Assembly (NCBI RefSeq): GCF_000485595.1
Contig: NW_014577535.1
Span: 19,557-72,445, forward strand
Direction: 5' to 3'
DNA length: 52,889 bases
DNA from: Priapulus caudatus
Lineage: Eukaryota; Priapulida; Priapulimorpha; Priapulimorphida; Priapulidae
Shown here: in pieces, positions 11,135-24,800 of the stretch
Layout of the letters: every line of letters starts with the position of its first letter
Numbering within the stretch: position 1 is the first letter of the stretch
Notes under the pieces: model-generated
Told to the model about the DNA's origin: nothing
Seen by the model: only the letters and a program-made list of their open reading frames with translations
Database searches by the model: none
Translations under genes and position numbers: made by a program

Positions 11135-14100
11135 GTAGTGAAAGTAGTACAGTAATACGAATTATTATACGTATACAATCCGTTGAACGAACCCACGATG
11201 GCAATACAAGAAACGGCATTGCATGATCGCGGTTGCACGAGCGCATGTATTGTGTGCAGTCGGTTTACTGCATTCCTGGCTAATGTAGTCAACTATCATT
11301 TCGGCCTGGTTATTTATGACGCCTGTTTTAAACTGACACGTCATAGTTGGCATCTCCTTGAGAGTGTTATCAAATACCTTGACATCAGTCTTGACATCTG
11401 CAACTTGCATAACAATGGGCGAGTTTGTTTGGGACGAATCCGTCTGATCAGGATAACTTGATCCACGTGAACTTGGAAGTTGGAGCGTTTCAATAAAATA
11501 TAATGCTAAATAAATACGAAATATATTTACTACTAAAGTCTTAATGTTTCTATACTCTCTTTCACCTATTATTGCCGACAATTTCCTACAAACTCCGTCC
11601 AAATGTCTGCCGCTGCACACTGACACAAATGTATAGCAGGTAGGAAAGCGTGCTGCCAAAATTCGCTCGACGCTCGCTTGATTTCACGCGAATACAACAC
11701 AAACTTTCAACCATTCCACTCCATCTTTGTTTCTTTTTGAAAGACTGTTCACTTGTTATAAAAACATACTGTCTGTGTTAGTAACCGAGCTGTGTCATGC
11801 AAAATCACACAAAGCCTGACGAAATTTTCGCGTTCGCTCCCATTGCGCAGTTTATGTAATTGGCTGTCGGAATCAGGAAACGCCCACCGGCGCTGTTTGT
11901 GACCTCATTTTTGCACCGCATTATTGCAACGCTCCACTGGCGGCTTTGATGAGGCTCGTACGGGAGTTGGAAAGCTCGGCGTGGTAGTTTGCCAAAATGC
12001 AGTGTGCCGCTTATAGCCCTGTACTTGCAGCCATTTACATAAACTGCGCGACGTGAGCGAACGCGAGAATTTCGTCAGTCTTTGTGTGATTTCGCGTGAC
12101 ACAGCTCGGTTACGAACAAAGACAGTATGTTTTTATAACAAGTGAAGACTGTTCTTCAAATAGAAATAAAGGTGGAGTAGAATGGTTGAATATTTGTGTT
12201 GTATTTGTGTGAAATCAAGCGAGCGTCGAGCGAATTTTGGCAGCACGCTTTCCTACCTGCTATATATTTATGTGTCAGTGTGCCGCAGCAGCCAGTGTTT
12301 GTTGTAGATGAGCATTTGGACGGCATTTACAGGAAATTGTCGGCAATAATAGGTGAAAGAGAGTATAGAAACATTAAGACTTTGGTAGTAAATAGATTTC
12401 GTATTTATTTAGCATTATATTTTATTGAAACGCTCCAAGTGAATGTGACTTGATCCAGGTCTGCCCAAACAAAGGTAAACTCACTTTCAATAGTTAACAT
12501 TTTGCTGTGAACTATCACAGGATGGTTCATAAAAAACAACAAGCAGCAATTGGCTGGATTGCACGACGCCATATTGGATTCCCTGTGAATCCACCTCGCA
12601 AGCACAAGCAGACTCAGGAATTTGTGATCCGGATCACTGATCAGCCTAAACAAATGTGCAGGATCACTGGATCCGTGTGATCAGGATCATGTGATCCGCC
12701 CAAACAAATGCGCCCAATGATGTCAATATACTTTCACGTAACATCATCGTTCCCACCAGTCAGGACATACCCAGCAATTCGTTAATACTGACAATTGAAG
12801 CCTACTTCAGGACCCTGGTTTGTAATCATGTTGTTGGGTTAGAATTTGTTATAAAGTGATGTTGGTGTTGAATTTTGCACCGGGGTCCAAACGTAGGCTC
12901 AAGTTATACTGAATGTTGTCCTTAAGTTGGCTTGGCCACTTACACAATACTTGGTAGTCAGTACTATAGCAGTATGAACAAGCGTGCTTTACTCTAGGAC
13001 TATTAGACAAACAAATAGATTTTATATCTGGCCCACTAGAATTACTTCTATATTTTGCACCAATTTATTAAGCACTGTACCTAGTGCAAGTGCCCACATG
13101 TTATGTGGTGGTAAGTAATAAGTAATGCAGTATTGGTACGTTGTGGTTAGTGTATAATTGCAACTGTACTATATATACATATATACTATATACATATATA
13201 CTATATACATATACTGTGCTGTGTCGTGAATGCAGTTGGTGAAATGTGATGAAATAGTATTTCTGGTTGGTAAGGCTTTGTGACAGTGAAATCAGTGGCT
13301 CACCACTGATGTTCATTTGGTATGTACATACTGCAGTAACATAGTGTGTTTGGAGCCAATTTACTGTGTTTGACTTAATTATATTACACTGATATTTATT
13401 GTCATTTGTGGATGTCAAACAGCAAAACCCTTTTTACTGCAATCAATAATACATTTAACCAATGCTATGATAGCAACTACCACAGCATAAAAATATTATG
13501 GTTTTGACACAATAATAACAAGTTACAATGAATACTTCAGTGGTAGATTTACGACTGTCAATTGGATGGAAGTCATGTTCTTGTGCTGGTTAAGGAGTGA
13601 TGGATAATTGTATATTTTAACCTAGAACTAGAATTTAGAAAAAGTGAAAACTAACTTGGATTTGTGGCATTGCTGCACTAAACGAGCAGGAAACGCAAAC
13701 ACTTCAGCTTGTCTATTATTTGCAAACATGAGAAATAATTGAAAAATTATTGTAATCATTTTTGTAATGATAAAGTTCCCATCATAAAAAATGGACCCCG
13801 ATCCCAAAGGTAATGGCCACATAAAAATAACTAATGTACATTTTAATCAAGCAGCATTTCAAATGATTGCTTATTTTTCTCCTTTCCTGTGCGTCTCTTG
13901 TTTGTTCAGGCCAGCAGCATAATATCAGACTAATTGTTTATATTTATACAAGTATGAAATATGATTTGCTAAAATTTGTGGGGAAGCAAGATTTGGGGTG
14001 CAATAAAGTTTTAACAAAGATTAAAATTAACTTCCTTTCCATGGTAGCAATTTTATGTATTGTATTGAAATTAATATGCAGTAATTTTGTTTTTTATTCT

Positions 14101-15790
14101 TATATTTTATATCTTGAAGTTTGTAGTAAAATAAATTAGGGATACCACAAGGCATTGTGAAACTAAATACTTTCATTTGGAGTTTTTAGAGGCAATCTGG
14201 AAAAATTATGGATGGATAGTAATTAAAATATTATTGTCAACCCTAAGATTAATTCTTCATTACCCAAAGTGATCTTGTTCTTTCCAATCAAGTCCTCCAT
14301 CTGCTAATAGTTTCTATTTGATTTAGTACCAAACATTTTGAATGTATAATATGAGAGTTAAGAATTGTGATTTGTGTACATTTAAGCTGTCTAGATGTAT
14401 GTACACACTGAGTAAACAGAACCTGATCTCAGCTAATGTAAATGGTTTATTTATACTGGTTATTATTGTGTATTATTTATTAACGTGTGATTCTAGGTTG
14501 ATTTCTACGGCTACAGTTGGTGATGATAATTTCCACTGAGCACTACCTTCTTGATTTTTTCCAGTTGGCGAGTGTCTATGAAAATAAACCGCCTCTCTCA
14601 AAGGCTAAGATGATTGCCGTCACAAAAGGAGCCATGAAGGCAGGCAAATTCTACAAGCATGTTGTGTACAATGTAGAGAAGTTTCTCGCTAAGGTAAATT
14701 TTCATTAATTTAAATGCCTTGGTTTGGTCAAGTGATGATGTAACATTTTTACTGTTAATGCCTCTACTTAGTGTGCATATATATTGGTAGCATTTGTGAA
14801 TTTTATATCAAACCACAATGATGAAAATTTAATAGTGGTCATTATAATACATTTATTTGATCTTATTGGTGTGTTTTGGTAGATCTGCACAGATTTTCAT
14901 TATCCGTTATATTGCATTTAGGTCAAAAATTGTATACTGCTGGTTATTAGGCCTTAAAAAAGAGGTTTGTTTTTGTTAACGTTTTTTTTTTGTATTCTAA
15001 CAATACTTGTTTATACTTATAACAGCCCATATAATGACTTCAAAGTCAAATCAATACATTCACCGATCGATATCACGTTGGGATTTTTTTTATTTAAAAA
15101 AAAAATTATATTTTTACATTTTGCACATACATATATGCGAGCTGCCTGATGTGCGAGCTGCGAGCTGAGAAAAAAATACAATGCATCCAAGCGAACAATC
15201 AAGCGAACAATGCGAATTGCGTGTGGAAATTTACACAGCCATTCCGCACACGCTGTTCAAACTTCCACACGTGGAAGAAAATATCAAACACGTGTGATAT
15301 TTTCCACACGACGCAGATCGAGGGATTTTGCATCCGCACACGCTGTGGAAGTTGCTGCGCAATCGACCACGATGGCGCAGCAACTTCCACAGCATGTGTG
15401 GCGGGCTCAATGTCTATCTCTGCTCATGCAGTTGTGTCAGCATATAGTTCTTTGTGTCTCTACACATATTATTAGCTATTTATGTAGTAAGACAATTGCA
15501 AGTTTTCTGCCGTGGAATGTCAGTAGGCAAATTAAATGTTTATATGCGGGATTTTAGTTTAGCGAGAATTTCGTACCCACTGGTAAGGTCAACAACTATT
15601 GCAAGCTTTCTCTGTTTTCAGTGTCCACCCGTGTACAAAGTTCCTGGGCTCTATGTTATCGACTCAATTGTGAAGCAGTCTCGACACCAGTTCGGAGCAG
15701 ATAAAGATCTTTTTGGACCCAGATTTGCGAAAAACTTCCCAACCACATTCACCAACATCATGCAATGCCTGCCTGATGAGAGAGTATGTG

Positions 15791-15832
<42 letters not shown>

Positions 15833-18800
15833 GTGTAAAACTGTGATCACCTTTGTCGTTAGTCCAGTTTCTAGCACTTAATAAAAATGCTGATTATTTA
15901 ACTCGCTTTCACACGTGAATCGGTTTCAGTAGTGTAACTGGTAGCGTGGTAATTTGCTTTCATTTCCACCAGCAAGATTGGAAGTTAAATTGCTAGTCAT
16001 AGAAGTGGATTGTCTTATTACCTTATTGAATATAGTTTATTGATAAATGATGTTGCATTGTATGTGATGTTAACGAAACCGGCTTGCCCAGGGCAAGGTA
16101 CGAAAGGTTTTGAGCATCTGGATGAAGCAGAGGTACTTTGAACCTGCTCTTATCAAGGAACTGATGAGAATAACAGATTCTGGGGATTGTAAGTATGCTT
16201 ATTTTTTAGATGCATGCAATTTTTGAATTTTCTTGAGGGCTTCAGCATGTAAATCAGGGCTTGAAACTAACGCTCGCCCGCTCGCCCGAGGCTAGTAGAA
16301 ATCAGTAAGGGCTAGTAGAATGTCTGGGCTGACCAGCCCTGTTGGCGAGTGGGAATGCCTACCAGATAACATATTACTAGTACTTTTTCAGCAACTACTA
16401 ACCCGACCGAACTAGTAATAAGTAATATAAAATGTGCGTGTGCAAACATAATAAAATTGCAAAACCTAAACTTAACAGTCACGATACCTCAGATAATAAA
16501 ATCGGTTCTAACCACCATGCTGCTCTATTCACAAGCTCATGCCAATCGGTGTATACGCAATACGTTTCTGTTCTACTTTCTGTTTACGTTTGTGGAACGG
16601 TTAGTTTAGCTCATAGGGTCTATGTCCCCCAGGGTACTGCCGGAACGTACCCTGGTAACTATTTGATATGGTTAGGGTTCGGGTTAGGGATTAGGCGTAG
16701 GTACGGTGCGGCATATTAAACAGTACCAGGGTACGTTCCAGCAGTACTCTAGGGGGACATAGACCCTCTCAGCGTTAGTTTACGTTTCAGCTGACCTCAG
16801 GCTTAAACACTACAATCGCTCCCCTTTTCCAACAAAAAGATTATTTCAATTTGACGTTTGCTAAATATCAAATTAGAAACTCAACTTAACTTATACGGAG
16901 TTGGAATCACCCTGGTTAATATACAATCGAGTCCCTGTGTCTATAATTGACGTGGAATAGTAGTCATGGTTTTGTCAGGTACTGTTATGAAAATAACCCG
17001 CATATATACATACATTCCTGTAACTGGTATTCAAAGCCTTTTATAATACGGTGTTTATCCTAACACTAGCATAACACACTTCTATGTGGCTTACAACTCT
17101 ACAAATCTTAGACTAACACAAACAGGATAACTCAACTTATAACTCTATACTGTACTTGTACTAACTACTAACAAACTCTGTACTTGAGTAGTAGTAGAGA
17201 ATTACTTGAGTAGTAGAGATAGTCAGAAACAGTTCAAATTAAACATGAACTTTCATATTTCCGTAGACTGACTAATAGTTCTAATCGTTACTATAAGGAA
17301 TTATTCTGCTCTTATAACATAGTACTGACTACTGATGTATATGTATATATATCAAGAGCTAATCTAATATATATTTGAGTTCGTATGTATGTATCTATGT
17401 ATCTTCCCTATAGGCGGCCAAACCGCCCAAGCGATCTGGATGCAATTTTCACAGGGCGGCATCTCTATACCCGGGCGTGTTCGTAAGCTAAAAAAACCTG
17501 TCAAAACGTCAAAATCTCGGCCGAAAAGAAGATCTGTGAAAAAGACCCCTGTCAATTCCGCAATCTCACACAATGTCAGCACAAGCTAAATGGCTAATTG
17601 ATTTTCTTGCCCTCACCTCATGATCTCATCAGCGTGGCTGTGGTCATTGTGAAAAACCCGAAACGGAAATGCGATGAACTAAAAAAAAAACAGAGGGGGC
17701 GCATAACACGGCACGGAGCCAGTTCCAGAGGTACTACTCACTCTGCAGTTCCACAGTTTCGTTCAGATGCTCCGATCTGAGAATGCATCTGTATGGCCAT
17801 TCCAAAGCTACTGAATTTATTCTGATTCAATACAAAAATTTGTTAATTTTAAATGTGGGCATGCGTTGCAATCGCGCAAAATTCACTAAACAATAATCCA
17901 GTGGACACAGACCTCCACTGCGCTGGCCTGTCTCTATCTATAGTTTTTGTGTTTTTTATTTTTTTTTTGTTTGGCTTATATATCGGAATTTCTTTTTTAT
18001 TCCGCGTAACGAATGCTCACAATGGATAGCTGTAAGTGGGGAAAGCTTTAACAGTTGGATACCGACGAATCTCTACATATTTCCACCAGAGAATACACAA
18101 AAACATTGTTTAATCAAGAGTCTTTGGAAACGAAAAGTCCAACCCCAATTCGTACAATGCTGTTATATAACAAATAGGCTTTTTGTCATTTACTCCATAT
18201 AACCTGGGCTGAGAGGGTCTGTGTCCCCCTCCCCCGCCCCCCCCCACGGGATAACTGCCGGGAACCGTACCGCTGGGTACGGTGGTAATACTCCGAAGGC
18301 GTTACCCTGGTACTATCTAATTAGTGCCGGAGCGCGTACGCGTCGCCTACTCCACTAACGAGTCTAAGGGAGTCGTCCTACGCCTACTCCCTAACCGCCA
18401 ACCCTAACGCCTACACCACTATCAAATAGGCCACCAGGTACGTTCCGGTATACCTGGGGAGACGATAAAGACCGCTATGAGCCATAAATTACTATTGAAG
18501 TATTACTGTCTCAGGTGTTCTAAGTTCGGTTGTGCTGTCATATAAATGTCATACGTAACAGTTTCTTTCGCCCATGCTTTATTATGCTTATTAGATCCGA
18601 TTGCTAAATATTGATATTGGGTGCAATGTCCATTGTCGCATGTTTAACCCAATGTTCCTACCTTGTGTCCCAATTATTAGTAAGAGTATATAAATTAGTC
18701 AGCAAACGATTTTTACCCGGCCGGACACAGCCGCAGCGGAGTTACGCAGCTTAGTATTCCGTGAGATAAATCACGCTAGAGTGTACAACGGAAAAACCGG

Positions 18801-21800
18801 GAAAATAGTGGGCGCATTTCACGGAAATAATTATTCTACTTTGGCCTGCGAGTCTAGAATACATTTATGGTATTGCTTAAGCACGAATTCTTTTGCTCTC
18901 TAAAACAAGACGCAACTGCTTGTCAATACGATACTCCTAGGCTGAGATATTGGCTCGTAAACTCCCCTCCCCCCCCCCCACAGGCCTCACGGCGCCTCGC
19001 ATCCACAATATTCACTATCCTTCTAGCCTTTTGCGGGTTAGGAAAGTCGCTTCGGGAGAGTTCGGTTTTTTCCGCGATAACTTTATGAATGAACAGCGTT
19101 TCGGTTATCATCGCTGACTTTCGGGGGCATCGCCTATGCCCTTATCTCCCATTATCTTTCCTAGCACGGCTAATGCCTGTCACGATGGAGCCGGCAATGT
19201 TTTTAAAATTAAGTCTCCACAACGCAGCTCATTTACTATATGGTGTAGTGAGAGTACCAAATTTGGGCATGTGACATCAATTATCAGCGCTCCAAGTGGC
19301 GACGGAAAACGATAGTCAGACTCGCAAATGGCGAGAAGGATAGTGAATATTGTGGATGCGAGACGGCGTGAGGCCTGTGGGAGGCATGATTATGCTCCAA
19401 TATCTCGGCCTAGGAGTATCATAGAGACAAGCGGTTGGTCTTATTTTAGAGAGCAAAGAATGCTGCTTAACGCAATACCCTGAACTTAGTCTAGAACCGC
19501 ATACAAAGTAGAATAATATTGCCGTGAAATAGCACTATTTTCCCGTTTTCCCGTTGTACAACACTCTAGGTATTTATTAGCTCTTGATATATATATATAT
19601 ATTAAAATGGTTAGAGGCTTCTTTCTTTATGATTAGGGAAACTTGAAATGTGATGTATCTTCAAGTATCGTTATAACTGGTGAATTAATTCCAGACAACT
19701 CTTTTTTTTAACTGTAGTTTTAATTTTAATTTGTGTTACATTTTGTTTTTATTTTCCTTGCAGTGCCGCCTCCACCACCGCCGGAACCTAAATCTGTAGA
19801 AGAGGTTAGTATTTCTGTTTGTGAAAGTTTATTATTTTTTACATTCCTGATAAAGGGCTCTTAAGTGTGTGTGATGTGGGGTGTGGGTGGGCTCTAGGGG
19901 AGGTTGCAGGTACAACCAGCTTAAGTAATTTTTTGCTGCTAATATAACAGCTGAGCAGCTATTGTTATATTTAAACAGCAAAACCATACAGATTTTATTT
20001 GCATAATGTATTAAAAATTAGTAGGCACGTAACAAAGCTAGATGTGTGTACAATACAGCAATTCCACGGGTTACAAAAGCAATGTGTTCCCGGAAAAGCA
20101 TACAGTATAAATTGTATGCCACACAATGCCCAACTCAAACCCTCTTTTCCTCTTTTTACTTATATTATTTAATTAAAGGTGCGTTGATGCTGATTATTTT
20201 GGGGTGCATATGAAGTAATATGAACATACAATTAAAAATTAATTGTTTAAATACATAATTATATAATATATATATCAAGAGTACATAATAGGAGAAAAGT
20301 ATGACACCGTTTTAACAGCGTTTTGCATAGTTTTCAACTTGAAAATATTCTATCAATATGTGAATAAATATATTCAAACTACCTTGTTTTCGTCTAGACT
20401 ATGATTCTCCCTTAATCATATGACACCACGAATTTACCTGAAAATCATGTGTTTTTCAAAAAAGTTCTTTGAATACGACACGGTTTCACACAGTTTCCCC
20501 AACCATTCACATCTTAACGGCCAATGTTTGTTATTGGATTAGTGTTCTATTGTCTGTGATGGGCCGCTGGGAGCTGTTGGAAATATTAGGCATTGATTGT
20601 ATTCAGGGTGTAATGCGTTTCCAGCGTGCTAGAAATAAATGTGTGCTCACTGCGAGCTAGCAGCTGATTTTAGTTGTGTTACCATCGTGATTTCTGGATG
20701 ATAGAGGAAGCCAACAAACAAGTGCTGCTTACTGGTGCTTTACCTCATATCCCCAACAGCCCCAAGGCGTCCGTAGGTACACCTGGCGTGCCGCGCCTAT
20801 CAACTTTGGCCAATAAGATGCCAGCATTATGGGAAACATGTGCTGAACCGTGTCGTTTCGAATACTTTTTTGAAGACCACATACAGATTTCAGGCTAACT
20901 GTGTCGGTGTCAGTATGGATTAAAGCCATACTTAGGCGCAGTTATGCAATGTTGACGACTCGCTAGAGTAACTTGGCACCTTGGGGACGGTAGTTAATAA
21001 GTCTGCCGCATAACCCTTAGTAGCCAACGCGTGATTAGTTTGCTTCGAAATATCTCTGCTGGTGACATGTACAAGCAAACACTGGTTGTTGATATTCATT
21101 AGTGCAGTAATGTATATTCACGGAGTCGATGCGATGACGTCAAACCATTTGTGCGGGCCGTATGTTTTGGACGCAGATGAAGGGACAGGTGTCAGCGGAA
21201 TTAACCACGGCACGAAAACATGGCAGATGGGATAGCTAAACAACACAGTACTCCTACTAATCAGGCACGCACATGGACAGCTCTGACAAAACAGGTTTTT
21301 ATTCACGAACGTCCGTCGTTTACGGAAATCACTGATGTAGCATTGCGTTGGTACGCTGGGGAGAGAGGAGGGGGCAGAGGACCATGCAGATTGCCGAAAA
21401 TGTCGTGGGTTGGCCGCTGGAGCTAGTAGATCTAGTATACACGCCACGGCGAGAGCGGCCGATGTATTGCCGAGAGGTGGGCGGAGGAAGCGGGAGGGTT
21501 TTGAAAGCCTGCTGAGATAGTAGGCCTCCGCCACAACCAGAAGGAGGCGCGATTTTTACCAAACGATGAAGCCGATGAAGCGATGTAGGGTCGCTGTGCG
21601 GCGTTCTCATGTTGTATAGACGCTCGTGATCCTCTTTCTTATTTCGGCTCCTTCCTGTGGATCCTCTTCCCAATACTCCAACCAATGCCTGTTTGAATTC
21701 TCGCTGTACTCCGTCACTTGAGTCCTCCCCTCCGAGCTCGCAATTTCTCTACCAACGGTGCCCGGCCGCCCACATGTCCCTATCACTTGCGCATTCTCAT

Positions 21801-24800
21801 CGCTCTCTACACGCTCTTACTCTGCCTCTGGCACTCGTCTCTTGTTAAACGTGCTACTCTGCCTCCACTTCCGTGCCTGTTCTCCTACGTCCCGTCTGTC
21901 CGGCTGCGCTCCCTAAAGCATAACTGATATTCGATTCGGACTCCGCGGCGAGGATTTCAATTGCGGACATGTGTCTTTAAGTAACACTGCTCGTCGACGT
22001 ATTGGAGCGGAACTATCACGCGTAGATTGCGATGTAAAGGTATGTGTATTTCTGTATGACTAGCACAAGGGGCCATGTTACTATCTCAGCAATTCGCTCT
22101 GAATATTGCAGCTAAATGGGCTGTATGCTTTAGGGAGCATCGAGCACGGGGAGAGAAACAAGGTAAAGTTTGAATATATTTATTCACATATTGATAGAAT
22201 AAATTCAAGTTGAAATCTACGCAAAACGCTGTTAAAACAGTGTCATACTTTTCTCCTATTATGTACTCTTGATGTTCGCGCCTAACAATGAGTGAAACGA
22301 TACTCGTCCGCGAAGCGGACTACTTGCACCGAGACGGCGATCACTACTCAATACAAATTCTACTATTTATGTCGATCGCTCGAAAAGCGGTTAAGTTTGG
22401 TAATCGAACAGTTCGAAGCAAACTTGTGTTTTTCCGATATGGTATGTAAATAGAAGATCACAAGCTGTAGTTCGTTAAATTTTGTGCACTTCTTGTGAAA
22501 ATGAAAATAGAAATAGATCTATTTCATCTATCTTGAGTGAGCGGAAGAATCCATGTCAAATGTGAAAATAGGCCTAGAATGTTTCCAAGCCCTTGTCACA
22601 AGCTCCATAGACATGCAGCGAACTGCAGCATACCAGTCTATGTTTAAGTCGTGCTACAGGCTGTGCTGCGCAATGCGTAGTGGGAAGACAATATGTCAGC
22701 CCGCATGTCACCGAATTTACCGCTGTTAATTCGATATACATTTCAACACACGTAGCCTTATTTACTCCGAAATATATTGACTACTGGACATATATATGGA
22801 CTCTACTGGACCAGTTTAGTAATATATTATATAAGTCCATCTAGAAAGAAATGTAAACATGTATAAATCTACTACGCAAAAGTCTGAGACTGAGTCTGAG
22901 ACTGAGGTAATGTAATGACTAATGTCAGTAATGACGCTCGCCAAGGGTATGCCATATTTCATATTATTGTAATTGACAAAGTATTAGGGCCTAGGCCTAA
23001 TAGGCTAAGTACATTTTCGCATATAATAAGTGGCATATTATTGAATATATTTCGTACTAGTACTAGTAGAGTCCACGAAGCATTTGCACTCGTTAACGAA
23101 GCCTGCCAAAGGCCGTGTGACAGACGGGGCGGTGCCCGTGCATGGTTAATTCGTCAGTGATAACACTGATATACACATCGGCTCCCCCCCTCACTGCGCT
23201 GTACTGTTCCTGGTACCGCCCCCGCGCCCCGTCTGTGACACGGCCTTTGGCAGGCTTCGTTAACCAGTGCAATTGCTTAGTGGACTCTACTAGTACTGTT
23301 CATCAAGGCGCAGTGGACTGGGAAATAAGGGACAGCTGCGTGAAATAGACTATATATACTGCGGCGGTTCCTACATGCCACTCTGAGGAGGAACACTTTC
23401 TGTCACCTAGTCTTTTCTTTGGATCCGTGCGGTGGCTTTCATTATGGCGCACGGATCTACCATGTTATCTTTTCTTTTCCCTCTGCCGCGCGCACTTCTA
23501 TGCGCGGCCAGTGCTCCATATTTGGCCATCTTCCATATCATTTCAGTTACACTTGCATCACTTCCACTGGATATATATATATATATATGTATATTGATTG
23601 CTTGTATAATGATGTGGTATGAAAAAGGCATCTTTTAAATCATACCAGAAACACCAGAGTAACAAAGTACACAGTATGTAGGGCACACTAACGTTAGGAA
23701 CATATATATATATACAAGGCTCGACACTAGCGGTGGCCCGGTGGCCCGGGGCCACCAAAACTTGATGTCGGGACCACTCAAAAATTTTCCAAAAGTTAAA
23801 ATTTGTGTGCCCGAGGCGGCGCCACCAAAATTTCAAAGGTGTCCTATGTGATAAATAAATTGTTTCTTATGTATCAATCGTACATTCAAAAGAAACGAGC
23901 AACTTCGCGAGCGCGAGGGCACACGTACGCACGTGCATGATTCTACGCGCGGCCATACACCGGGCGCACGGTTATACCGTTCTACTGCGGCTGCAAACAA
24001 GCCACGTTAATTGTGGTTAGAACTGGTACCCGGCCTCACGGCTCTGCAGACATGTACACGCTCGCGACGAAACAGTTCCGGCGCGAACCCAGTCCTAGCC
24101 AGAGGTCAAAATCTGTCGGGCTGGCAGGCCATAGCATATTTTTGCAAGCGCCAGCATACATGTGATTACATTGTATCAAGCGAACCAGACCATGCGGGTT
24201 CTGCGTGAAAAGTTTGATACCGTTGGAATGTTGATAATTCAATGCTATGCCCAATCATCAATGTCGAGTGTGTGGGGTTTGTTTAATAAGATTGTGCAAG
24301 TGGCATCAGACCGGCCCAATTTTCAAATTAATTTACAATACGCAGATTGATAATAAGATTATGTATGTTTTTTTTTTTTATTTCGGGCACCAGATCTTCA
24401 CTTTGCGGCCCACCAAACAATGGAAATCAAAATGTTTTGATGGCCCGTATCGGGCGCCACAGGGGGGGGGGGGTGAAAAAAAAAGTAGTGGTCGAAGCCT
24501 TTGTTATATATATAATTCCAAAAAAGATGTGCATAATAGAGAAAGAGTATGACACGCGTTTTACAGCGTTTTGCATAGTTTTCAACTTGTAATATTCTAT
24601 CAATAGATGTGATGAAATATAGTTCAAACATTTACGATTGTTTCGTCTATGATTCTCCCTTAATACATAGAAACCACCAATTTACCTGAAATTTGTCGGT
24701 ATGTGGTTCTATCAAAAAGTTATTGTGATACGGACAGCGTTTCGAGTACAGTTTTTCAACGCATGGGATGCATGTCCAGAACAAAGTTTGTTATGGATTA

